From assembly GCA_902778455.1 (NCBI GenBank), contig CACYXR010000006.1, forward strand, positions 1 through 64,000: a stretch of DNA of 64,000 nucleotides. Direction: 5' to 3'. The DNA comes from an uncultured Selenomonadaceae bacterium (GTDB taxonomy: Bacteria > Bacillota > Negativicutes > Selenomonadales > Selenomonadaceae). Of the stretch, positions 15,098 through 22,007 are shown piece after piece (the stretch's first letter is position 1; every line of letters starts with the position of its first letter). Under the pieces are notes generated by a model. That model saw only the letters and a program-made list of their open reading frames with translations. It searched no databases and had not been told where the DNA came from. A program made the translations under genes and the position numbers.

Positions 15098-15128
15098 GCA
15101 AAAAAGACGGCGCGAGGCCGTCTTTTTT
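15098..15128. terminator. Bidirectional terminator (toxin mRNA and SLH porin)
   Basis: GACGGC-GCGAG-GCCGTC with six T on the plus strand and an equal run on the minus strand. It should end the toxin transcript from the left and the porin transcript from the right. Confidence 0.85.
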
Positions 15129-15159
15129 GCTGTATTGAAGAGGAGTGGGAAATGCGAAA

Positions 15160-16446
15160 TCAGAAGAGGAACTTGATGCGGCTGAAGTAAAGCCTGTCAC
15201 CTTTGTCTCCACTAATCGTCTTGCCGTCGGTGTAACCGAGCATAAGAATCGTGTTCGGGAGAAGCGTAACATTGGTGCCAATGAACCATCCCTTTGTATC
15301 TGGAAGGCTATAGTCATACGTCGGCATAAGGGAAGCATATTTGCCCAAATGACGATACCCAGCCTCGATTCCAAAGGTGCCCGGCTTGTTCGCCTTCGCT
15401 CCCTTATAGGTGAGCTGGATATTATATGCCCTGCGTTGAGCACTGCTGTTCGAAACAGGGTCCCCCGCTGCATTTGTATAATCCCCTTTAGTATTTTGCG
15501 CATAGGCACCGGACAGACGGAAGTCGCCGAACTTATAGCCAAGGCCGAGCACCCAAATGTCTGCGCTGCCTTCACCATACTGATTCTTCCATCCTTCTTC
15601 ATTCGAAAAATGATGGTAACCAACACCGGCAGAGAATTTGTTCTTATTATAGGTGAGTTCTCCGCCTACATAAGACGACGCTGAACCTCCGGTGAGCCCC
15701 ATCCAATTATCACTGGTATCAACACGGCCCGCTGCAACCGCGAATTTCAAGTCCTTGCCGAAGGTAACACGACCGCCGGAGAGATAGTCATCCATAACCA
15801 TACCTTCGTCAACGTTTGTAAAGAAGAAGGTCTTACCTAGGTCAATCGTTGTGTTGCCATAAACACCTTGAACACAAGCCCATCTCAGTTGGAAATCGTC
15901 GATGTTCTTTGCAGTGCTGAGATTTTGCTTGGAAGCTCCATTATTGGCACCATAATAAATGCCTGCCATACCTGTCCAGTTCTTGTTGATGGTCATGCTG
16001 GGCTTCAGGCGAAGCTGTGCAAAATTATTGTGCTTATCCCTGTCATTTCTCCCCTCCATTGAGTGCTTGGTAAACTGATAACGCAGTTCGCCTTTCCACT
16101 TCACGTTGTCGACTTTCTTTTCCAAAGCCGCAACGCGGACGCCGAGGTTGTTCAGCTCGTCGGCGAATTCCGCCGCCAACTTGTCGATCAGCGCTTTGTC
16201 TCCGCCGCCTTTCGCCATCGCGCGGGCGATCATCTGCGCCATCTCGTAACGGGTGATCTCCTGGTCACCGCGATAAGTGCCGTCGCCGTAGCCTTCGATG
16301 ACGCCGTCGGCAGCCAGCTGCGCAATCGCGTCATACGCCCAATGGTCGGCAGGTACGTCCTCGAACGGGTTCGCCGCGGCGAACGTCGTGGAGGCCGCGC
16401 CAACGACGAGTGCCGTCGTCAGAGCGGAAATGAGTGATTTTTTCAT
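15160..16446 (-). CDS. SLH-domain outer-membrane porin (OmpM type)
   Basis: A 428-residue outer-membrane protein. The signal peptide (KKSLISALTTALVVGAASTTFAAA) is followed by one S-layer-homology domain (NPFEDVPADHWAYDAIAQLA...GTYRGDQEITRYEMAQMIARAM). The latter binds polyaminated peptidoglycan or secondary polymer and tethers the outer membrane in Negativicutes. Next comes a coiled-coil linker (LAAEFADELNNLGVRVAALEKKVDNVKW), then a beta-barrel from about residue 125 with alternating aromatic strands, ending LYFSRIKFLF with the terminal Phe typical of barrel proteins. ATG 16446 is chosen over the longer frame because the signal peptide starts there and GGGGG lies 9 bases upstream. The barrel part looks more AT-rich than the SLH part. 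A cobalamin riboswitch lies upstream in the same direction. Confidence 0.93.
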   Translation of the reverse strand: MKKSLISALTTALVVGAASTTFAAANPFEDVPADHWAYDAIAQLAADGVIEGYGDGTYRGDQEITRYEMAQMIARAMAKGGGDKALIDKLAAEFADELNNLGVRVAALEKKVDNVKWKGELRYQFTKHSMEGRNDRDKHNNFAQLRLKPSMTINKNWTGMAGIYYGANNGASKQNLSTAKNIDDFQLRWACVQGVYGNTTIDLGKTFFFTNVDEGMVMDDYLSGGRVTFGKDLKFAVAAGRVDTSDNWMGLTGGSASSYVGGELTYNKNKFSAGVGYHHFSNEEGWKNQYGEGSADIWVLGLGYKFGDFRLSGAYAQNTKGDYTNAAGDPVSNSSAQRRAYNIQLTYKGAKANKPGTFGIEAGYRHLGKYASLMPTYDYSLPDTKGWFIGTNVTLLPNTILMLGYTDGKTISGDKGDRLYFSRIKFLF

Positions 16447-16610
16447 GGAACAATTCCCCCTATAAAATGTAGTAATGAAAAACGGATATGCAAGACGAAA
16501 CATTTCCCTATTCCCTCACTTGCCGGACGGCACCCGACACAAAAATCATGCCGTGCCTTCATCCTTCAGCGGTGAAATATAGGATTTGTTTCGGTATTGC
16601 CGTGCTTCTT

Positions 16611-16769
16611 GCCTTCCCCTTGAGGGGAAGGTGGCGCGCGCAGCGCGACGAATGAGGTGTTCTCAATGTTGCGTTTATCTCTTTCTCTAGGTTGTGCCAC
16701 CTAATCCGTCAGCCCTTTGGGCTGACATTCGATATGCCACTGGCATATCTCACCCCTCAAGGGGAAGGC
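16611..16769. repeat. Family-2 palindromic repeat, copy R3, with nested palindrome
   Basis: Outer arms GCCTTCCCCTTGAGGGGAAG and CCCCTCAAGGGGAAGGC, with a divergent loop region. A small palindrome GATATGCCACTGGCATATC (16731-16749) is inserted in the right arm and is absent from R1 and R2. It lies between the riboswitch terminator and the porin gene. Confidence 0.8.
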
Positions 16770-16813
16770 TGGTCTACACCCTTTATCAGCACACATCGTG
16801 CAAACACTGCCGC

Positions 16814-16849
16814 AAAAATTCCCGCCCGTTCCTTTCGGAAGCGGGCGGG
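16814..16849 (-). terminator. Terminator (expression platform) of cobalamin riboswitch 1
   Basis: On the minus strand CCCGCCCGCTTCC-GAAA-GGAACGGGCGGG, then AATTTTTGC, about 75 bases after the riboswitch core. Confidence 0.8.
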
Positions 16850-16924
16850 ACAATTTGCCGCGCAAAACAGCGCAGCTTTTTGTCCGTCTCCCTCATCCTC
16901 CGCAGGTTGAACGGTACAGCCTCA

Positions 16925-17062
16925 AACGCGGGCTTTCTGGCTCGGTTCGTCGCGCGGTTCTTGTGCCTTCCCGGTCTTCCCAGTGGCCTTCTTCCCAAGT
17001 CGCGCTCCCCTTACAGCTGCGGGACAGCACAGGCCTTGCACCTGTTTTTCCGCAATCGAGGC
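16925..17062 (-). promoter_or_regulatory. Cobalamin riboswitch 1
   Basis: On the minus strand the conserved B12-riboswitch core is visible: GTCCCGCAGCTGTAAG, then GCCACTGGGAAGACCGGGAAGG, then GAACCGAGCCAGAAAGCC. A long terminator hairpin follows at 16814. The only downstream co-directional gene is the SLH porin, about 370 bases beyond the terminator with repeat R3 in between. The riboswitch therefore either controls the porin or is an orphan left after gene loss. Its promoter and operator closely resemble those of riboswitch 2. Confidence 0.9.
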
Positions 17063-17138
17063 GCTCTTTCCTATTCCATCGTACGCGCAAAAAGCGGGCA
17101 GACGCGCCCCCTCCCTTGCGCTTACAGATTTTTTCCAC

Positions 17139-17167
17139 ATTATAAGCGAATGATTCTAAATTTACAA
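17139..17167 (-). promoter_or_regulatory. Promoter of riboswitch 1 transcript
   Basis: On the minus strand TTGTAA and TATAAT are 17 bases apart; the expected start is near 17132. Confidence 0.75.
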
Positions 17168-17172
17168 TACAG

Positions 17173-17188
17173 ATACCCCTATGGGTAT
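17173..17188. promoter_or_regulatory. Operator-like palindrome ATACCC-N4-GGGTAT (copy 1)
   Basis: ATACCCCTATGGGTAT lies 5 bases upstream of the -35 box of riboswitch 1. The identical 16-mer sits at the same place before riboswitch 2 (31155). TACCC/GGGTA arms flanking a short centre resemble operators of CsoR/RcnR-family metal sensors; the binding protein is not in the window. Confidence 0.6.
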
Positions 17189-17305
17189 ATTCATGAAAAA
17201 AGCAGTAAAAAATCTTAAACTCTCCTTGCAGCTCTAAGGAAAAATCCTGTTCCCTGTCATATTATATAAGATGAATATGCAATAAAAAATTTTTATTTTT
17301 TTTTG

Positions 17306-17345
17306 CAAAAAATATCCGCAGGGACAAAAATCATGTCCCTGCGGA
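17306..17345 (-). terminator. Terminator of the Uma2 gene and upstream cluster
   Basis: On the minus strand TCCGCAGGGACA pairs with TGTCCCTGCGGA and continues TATTTTTTG. Confidence 0.85.
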
Positions 17346-17367
17346 AGATTTTATCGCGCTTTTCTTT

Positions 17368-17949
17368 TTATACCCGCTCGAAAACCTCACGAACGTCCAC
17401 AAAAAAATCGTCGTACAGCGAGACCTTCAAAGGCAGCTTTGCCGCTGCTTTTTCCTCCTCGGAAAGCTGTTCCCACTCCCAGTCCTCATAGACGTTGTAA
17501 ATATTGTCCAATACAAAATGACCGTCCCGGAGCAGATAGACCTCCACGGACTTGCTTTTCGTATCGGCAATCCAATATTCGCGGACGCCGTGTCTTTCAT
17601 AGACGTCCTTTTTTGGTCCCCTGTCATTCTTCCCGGTGGAAGGCGAAAGCACCTCCACAATGAGATCAGGAGCGCCATAGATGCCATCACGCTTTATGAT
17701 GTCTTTATTGCAGACAATCATCGCATCCGGCACAAAAGTATTGTTCTCGTCAAGATGCACCTGAACGCCGTCAAAAAAAGCTTCACAACGCTTTCCACGC
17801 AAATACCGTGAAAAAATATTGACGAGATTTGTTACCACGCGATTGTGATTGACCGCCGGCATCGCCGATAGCATCACCGTCACGCCGTTGATTTTCTCGA
17901 CGCGCCGTTTTTCCTCAAAATTGGCTTTCATCGCTTCCGCCGCCGTCAT
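17368..17949 (-). CDS. Uma2-family (DUF820) nuclease-fold protein
   Basis: A 193-residue protein with the Uma2/DUF820 fold, related to PD-(D/E)xK nucleases. The conserved elements are NGVTVMLSAMP...HNRVVTNLVNIFSRYL, FVPDAMIV, the core APDLIVEVLSPSTGKNDRGPKKDVYERHGVREYWIAD, and a C-terminal beta region. The Asp/Glu-x-x...SPST and K positions of the putative active site are kept. Biological role is unknown; such genes occur in many copies in cyanobacteria and some Firmicutes. ATG 17949 follows AAAGGAG by 8 bases; a longer frame from 17991 lacks a ribosome-binding site. It is last in the minus-strand transporter cluster. Confidence 0.88.
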   Translation of the reverse strand: MTAAEAMKANFEEKRRVEKINGVTVMLSAMPAVNHNRVVTNLVNIFSRYLRGKRCEAFFDGVQVHLDENNTFVPDAMIVCNKDIIKRDGIYGAPDLIVEVLSPSTGKNDRGPKKDVYERHGVREYWIADTKSKSVEVYLLRDGHFVLDNIYNVYEDWEWEQLSEEEKAAAKLPLKVSLYDDFFVDVREVFERV

Positions 17950-18011
17950 GCAATCATCTCCTTTTGTATATCTTACCATAGGAAACGACACGGCGCAAAC
18001 CTAATGGCAGT

Positions 18012-19337
18012 TTATGCCGGCCGCACCTTCCGGAACGCCGCTCCGAATACAACCAGCCGGAAAATCCAATCCAGGAACATCGCGTACCATATCCACAGCA
18101 CGTCTTTTCCCATCCAGTCCACAAAAAGGTAAGCGAAGCCGAGCCGGAAAACGGCCATCGCGCTGATGGCGACCGCCATCGGCAGAACAGCCCTGCCTAT
18201 GGCCCGGAAATAATACGGCAGCAGGAACGCGACGGGCCAGATAATCATTGCCAGCGAATGCGCCGCCAGAAGGCCTTCCGCCAAGAACGAGGACTGCGGC
18301 GAGAGATGGTAGAGGCCGACCCAGAAGCTTCTGCCGAAAATCATGGCGGCGCAGATCGGAAGCAGCACCGCGTAATTCAGCACGATCAGGAGCTTCGCAT
18401 AATATTTCGCCTGTCCCGGCTCGCCGGCGCCCCGGCATTGTCCGACAATCGTCATCATGGCGGCGCCCAGCGCATTCCCGGGCAAATACAGATAAGTCAC
18501 GAGATTGCCCGCCACGGCGTAGGCGGCAATGGACGCCGTCCCCAGCGTGGACACAAGACTTTGGAGCAGTACCTTCCCCACATTGAACAGGCTGCTCTCC
18601 ACGCCGCTGGGAACCCCGATGGAAAGGATTTCCCGCAGGATTGTCCCGTTGGGCCTGCATTGCCTGAAATTTTCAATCCGAAGCGCATTTTCCGGCGCCT
18701 GAAGGAAGACGAAAATGGCAACGGCGGCCACAAAACGGGAAAGCAGCGTTGGGATCGCAACGCCCTCGACGCCCATGCCGAAGCCGAAAATGCACAGCAT
18801 ATCCCCGCCGATATTGAGCAGGTTCATGCCGAGGGAAACCATCATGGACAGCCGCGTGTTGCCCTCCGCACGGAAAATGGAGGCCGCCGAGTGGTAAACT
18901 GCCAGGAACGGGAATGAAACGGCGGTAAACCGCATATACACTTCCGCGTCCCGCATGACCTCCGGCGCGACCGTGCCGAAAAGGACGCGCAGGATCGACT
19001 CTCCGCCGCAGAGCATCACGATGGACAGAAGGAGCAGGGCAGACGTCGTGACCGAAAGGAGTTGGCCGCCGCTCTTTCTCGCCGAGGCATAATCCCCGCC
19101 GCCGATGTACTTGGCGCAGACGACAGTCCCGCCCGCCGTCATGGCGAACAGGAACTGGAGGACCAAATGATTGATCGAGTCCACCAGGGAAACGCCGGAA
19201 ACGGCCGATTCTCCAACAAAGGAAACCATCAGCACGTCGACCATGCCGACAAGGACAGATAAAAGCTGCTCAACCAGCAGCGGCCAGATCAATCTCAACA
19301 GCCGACGCCAACTGAACAGCCTTTCTTTGTTGCTCAT
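18012..19337 (-). CDS. MATE-family efflux transporter (first of tandem pair)
   Basis: Twelve-segment MatE transporter of 441 residues, starting LIWPLLVEQLLSVLVGMVDVLMVSFVG, a typical first MatE half; the second half starts about residue 230. Members extrude cationic drugs or metabolites with a Na+ or H+ gradient. It starts 15 bases after the end of the upstream MATE gene, which implies co-transcription. The pair is only moderately similar to each other, so this looks like two distinct transporters, not a recent duplication. Substrate unknown. Confidence 0.9.
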   Translation of the reverse strand: MSNKERLFSWRRLLRLIWPLLVEQLLSVLVGMVDVLMVSFVGESAVSGVSLVDSINHLVLQFLFAMTAGGTVVCAKYIGGGDYASARKSGGQLLSVTTSALLLLSIVMLCGGESILRVLFGTVAPEVMRDAEVYMRFTAVSFPFLAVYHSAASIFRAEGNTRLSMMVSLGMNLLNIGGDMLCIFGFGMGVEGVAIPTLLSRFVAAVAIFVFLQAPENALRIENFRQCRPNGTILREILSIGVPSGVESSLFNVGKVLLQSLVSTLGTASIAAYAVAGNLVTYLYLPGNALGAAMMTIVGQCRGAGEPGQAKYYAKLLIVLNYAVLLPICAAMIFGRSFWVGLYHLSPQSSFLAEGLLAAHSLAMIIWPVAFLLPYYFRAIGRAVLPMAVAISAMAVFRLGFAYLFVDWMGKDVLWIWYAMFLDWIFRLVVFGAAFRKVRPA

Positions 19338-19352
19338 ATAAAACTTCCTCTA

Positions 19353-20675
19353 TTAGTGCTTCATCCATGTGCCTTTCCGATAATACCAATACAGCATGGC
19401 GCCCGACGTGCCCCAGCTGATGGGATAGACGGCCACCAGGAGGCGTATGTCGTGCGCCAGCTGCATGAATCCGAACAGGATCGCCGTCCGAAGCAGGCAC
19501 TGGTTGAACAGCACGATATACATGGGAACGATTGACTCGCCTCCGCCTCGAAGCGTGTCCGCAAAGGTCTCGAGGAAAACATAAAAGAAATAGAACGGAA
19601 AAGCAATCCAAATGATGGTGACGCCCATGTCGATAACCGCCGGATCGGAATAGAAGACGCCGAAGGTCTCACGCCCGAACCAGAGCAGGACTGCCGCCAG
19701 CACGAATGAATAAGCCACGCCGAAAATCAGCGTCGTGTGCAGGCCGCTCTTCACACGGTCATAGAGCCGCGCGCCCACATTCTGCCCCGTGAAGGTCATC
19801 ATAGCCTGCCCCAACGCGCACAGGGGCATATAAAACAACAACTCGATACGGAAGTAGGCGGTGAAAGCCGCTATGGCCGTCACTCCGAACCCATTGATGA
19901 AATACTGGACGAATACGTTGGAAAGGGAAATCACTACCCCCTGCAATCCCGCAGGCAGGCCGATGCGGATAATCTCCTTCGTCAACGGGCCGTCGACCGC
20001 CAGCTTCCTGACGTTCATGACCCCGCTGTTCAGCAGATACCGTACGGAAATCACCGCCGAAAGCACCTGCGACAGCACCGACGACCAGGCAACGGCAAGG
20101 ACGCCGTTATCCATATACAGGATGAACAGATAGTTAGTCGCGATATGGATGATGCCGCACACCAACTGAATCAGCATGGGCGTCTGGGAATTGCCCAGCG
20201 CCCGCATGACGCCGGCCGCCATATTGAAGACGAGCATGAAGGTCAGCCCGAGGAAGAATACCTCCACATAGTCGTAAGCATCCTGAAAAATGCCGGCGGG
20301 AGTATCGATCGCGCGCAAAAAAGCGGCGGCGGTCAACAGGCCGACGACGGTCAGCAGGATGCCGCCGACCAGCCCCAGCGCCATCGACGTATGGATGGAC
20401 TTGCCGAGCTGTATCTGATTCTTGCGCCCAAAGGCCTGCGCAATCACGACGCCCGCGCCGATGCTGACGCCCGTGAACAGATTGATGATGGCCGAAGTCA
20501 GAAACACGCTGGCCCCGACCGCCGCCGATGCCTCCGCGCCCAAAAAATTGCTGACGAAGAGGATGTCGACGGTGGTATAGAGCTGCTGGATCAGGCTGGC
20601 CCCAAGCAAGGGCAGCGCGAACATCAGCAGCTTCCGGGCGATGGGGCCGTTGGTCAAATCAAGCGTCTTAGCCAA
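19353..20675 (-). CDS. MATE-family efflux transporter (second of tandem pair)
   Basis: A 440-residue twelve-segment MatE protein, beginning DLTNGPIARKLLMFALPLLGASLIQQLYTTVDILFVSNFLG, close to the DinF/NorM-like branch common in Firmicutes. The start codon is TTG at 20675, with AGGAG 6 bases upstream and no better ATG. A family-2 repeat (R4) separates it from the M14 deacylase gene, so transcription may continue through the repeat or restart after it. Confidence 0.9.
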   Translation of the reverse strand: MAKTLDLTNGPIARKLLMFALPLLGASLIQQLYTTVDILFVSNFLGAEASAAVGASVFLTSAIINLFTGVSIGAGVVIAQAFGRKNQIQLGKSIHTSMALGLVGGILLTVVGLLTAAAFLRAIDTPAGIFQDAYDYVEVFFLGLTFMLVFNMAAGVMRALGNSQTPMLIQLVCGIIHIATNYLFILYMDNGVLAVAWSSVLSQVLSAVISVRYLLNSGVMNVRKLAVDGPLTKEIIRIGLPAGLQGVVISLSNVFVQYFINGFGVTAIAAFTAYFRIELLFYMPLCALGQAMMTFTGQNVGARLYDRVKSGLHTTLIFGVAYSFVLAAVLLWFGRETFGVFYSDPAVIDMGVTIIWIAFPFYFFYVFLETFADTLRGGGESIVPMYIVLFNQCLLRTAILFGFMQLAHDIRLLVAVYPISWGTSGAMLYWYYRKGTWMKH

Positions 20676-20695
20676 TATAATCTCCTATATAAGAG

Positions 20696-20849
20696 CCTCT
20701 CCCATGGGGAGGAGTGAAACGTGCCAGTGGCACGTTTCGGCCGCAGGCGGTGGGTGAGGTCTCCATGAAACAACGCAAACGTCAACCGTTACGTTGCAAG
20801 ACCTCATCCGTCAGCCCTTCGGGCTGCCACCTTCCCCAGAGGGGAAGGC
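20696..20849. repeat. Family-2 palindromic repeat, copy R4, with nested palindrome
   Basis: Variant of the family with arms CCTCTCCC...GGGAGG-like and GACCTCATCCGTCAGCC. It contains an inserted palindrome GAAACGTGCCAGTGGCACGTTTC written as GAAACGTGCC-AGT-GGCACGTTTC (20716-20738). Confidence 0.75.
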
Positions 20850-20852
20850 TGG

Positions 20853-21881
20853 TTACTTCACCTTTTCTGCCAGCGAATGCATGTGAACGTGGGTGTGCGG
20901 CGTCTGCGGCACATAGCCTTCCGGCAGTTCCGCGTAAGCGCAGAGCACGCGCCCCGGCGTGATGGAAAACGCCGGCGTCATATACAGCATAACGCCGCCG
21001 AACTTGGCATGGAATTCCTCCTGCACTTCGCCGAAGAAGTCGGTGGTATATCCCAAAAGCTCGTCCTTTTCGACCATTTCACCGCTGTGCTTCAGGTGAT
21101 ACCAGCACGCCGGCCTGTCGGCCTCCAGATATTCGATATTGGTCAGTTCCTGCGGCGTGAAGGTATGGACATGGCCGTGGTCGTACTCGGGCATCATGCC
21201 GACATGCTTCAGCACATGCAGGACGTCGTCCTTGTATTCGTCGATGTCCTCGCGGCAGCAGAAGCCCGTGCCGCCGCGCTCGACGAGGATGCTGGGCACG
21301 CCGTGCAGCGCCGCGCAGTTGTACGCGCCCGTGGTGGCTGTGGAGCGGACCAGGTATTCCACGTTGATCTGCTTCGCCATTTCCCTGGACTTGTTGTTGA
21401 CCTCCTCCGAGGCGTTGCCGGGGAAATAGGCGTAAGGGTGCAAATCCTCCTGCAGGTCGCCGCTGTGCAGGTCAAGATAGTAATCCGCTTTCAGGATGAA
21501 CTGGTTCAGCAGGAAATCGGCCAGCTTGTAGGTACGGCTTAGAGTGGGATTGCCGGGGAAAACCCGGTTCAGGTTCAGCCCGTCCTCCGGCCCGAGCTCC
21601 GCCATGCGCGCCCAGAACGCGGAAACGTTCACGGGGTGCATGATGACGAGGCAGCCGTGAATATCCTCCGGCTTCAGCGCTTTGCCCAGCTCGATGGACG
21701 CGGCCGTCCCCGGATACTCGCTGCCGTGGATGCCGGCGGTGACCAGCACCGTCGGGCCGTCGTATTTGCCGTTGATGAATGTGGTCGGAATCGTGTTCAG
21801 CGTGCGCGGCACGTCCACGAAGGTGCGCAGTTTGGTGCCGGGCTCGATATGCATGTTTGCGAAACAAACTGTATGCAGCAT
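20853..21881 (-). CDS. M14-like deacylase, succinylglutamate desuccinylase/aspartoacylase family
   Basis: Zinc-dependent amidohydrolase of 342 residues. Zinc ligands are in GIHGSEYPG (His and Glu, about residues 51-54) and YYLDLHSGD (His, about 139); NLNRVFPGN carries the substrate-binding Asn-Arg pair. The C-terminal domain ends in a His-rich tail (PHTHVHMHS), which is unusual. Family members remove acyl groups from N-acylated amino acids or cleave peptide-like bonds. AGGAGG precedes ATG 21881. It lies between the P1B ATPase and MATE genes in a metal/B12-linked cluster, so processing of an imported metal chelate is a possible but unproven role. Confidence 0.85.
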   Translation of the reverse strand: MLHTVCFANMHIEPGTKLRTFVDVPRTLNTIPTTFINGKYDGPTVLVTAGIHGSEYPGTAASIELGKALKPEDIHGCLVIMHPVNVSAFWARMAELGPEDGLNLNRVFPGNPTLSRTYKLADFLLNQFILKADYYLDLHSGDLQEDLHPYAYFPGNASEEVNNKSREMAKQINVEYLVRSTATTGAYNCAALHGVPSILVERGGTGFCCREDIDEYKDDVLHVLKHVGMMPEYDHGHVHTFTPQELTNIEYLEADRPACWYHLKHSGEMVEKDELLGYTTDFFGEVQEEFHAKFGGVMLYMTPAFSITPGRVLCAYAELPEGYVPQTPHTHVHMHSLAEKVK

Positions 21882-21927
21882 AATATCCTCCTAAAAACCA
21901 TTTGGATGGCTTTTTATTGAACTGACG

Positions 21928-22000
21928 AGGTCTTGCTGACGTCATCAAAAACCTCACCCACCGCCTATGGCGGTCCCCCCTCCCCATAGGGGAGGGCAAG
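21928..22000. repeat. Partial family-2 repeat, copy R5
   Basis: Half-element: GAGGTCTTGCTGACGTC, then CCTCACCCACCGCC-TAT-GGCGG and CCCTCCCCATAGGGGAGGG. It fills the gap between the P1B ATPase stop and the M14 gene. Confidence 0.65.
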
Positions 22001-22007
22001 GTGATTG

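Noticed and set aside
16786..17145. Several frames of 65-115 codons on both strands upstream of the porin
   Set aside because: They overlap the cobalamin riboswitch and its terminator; no protein similarity is visible.
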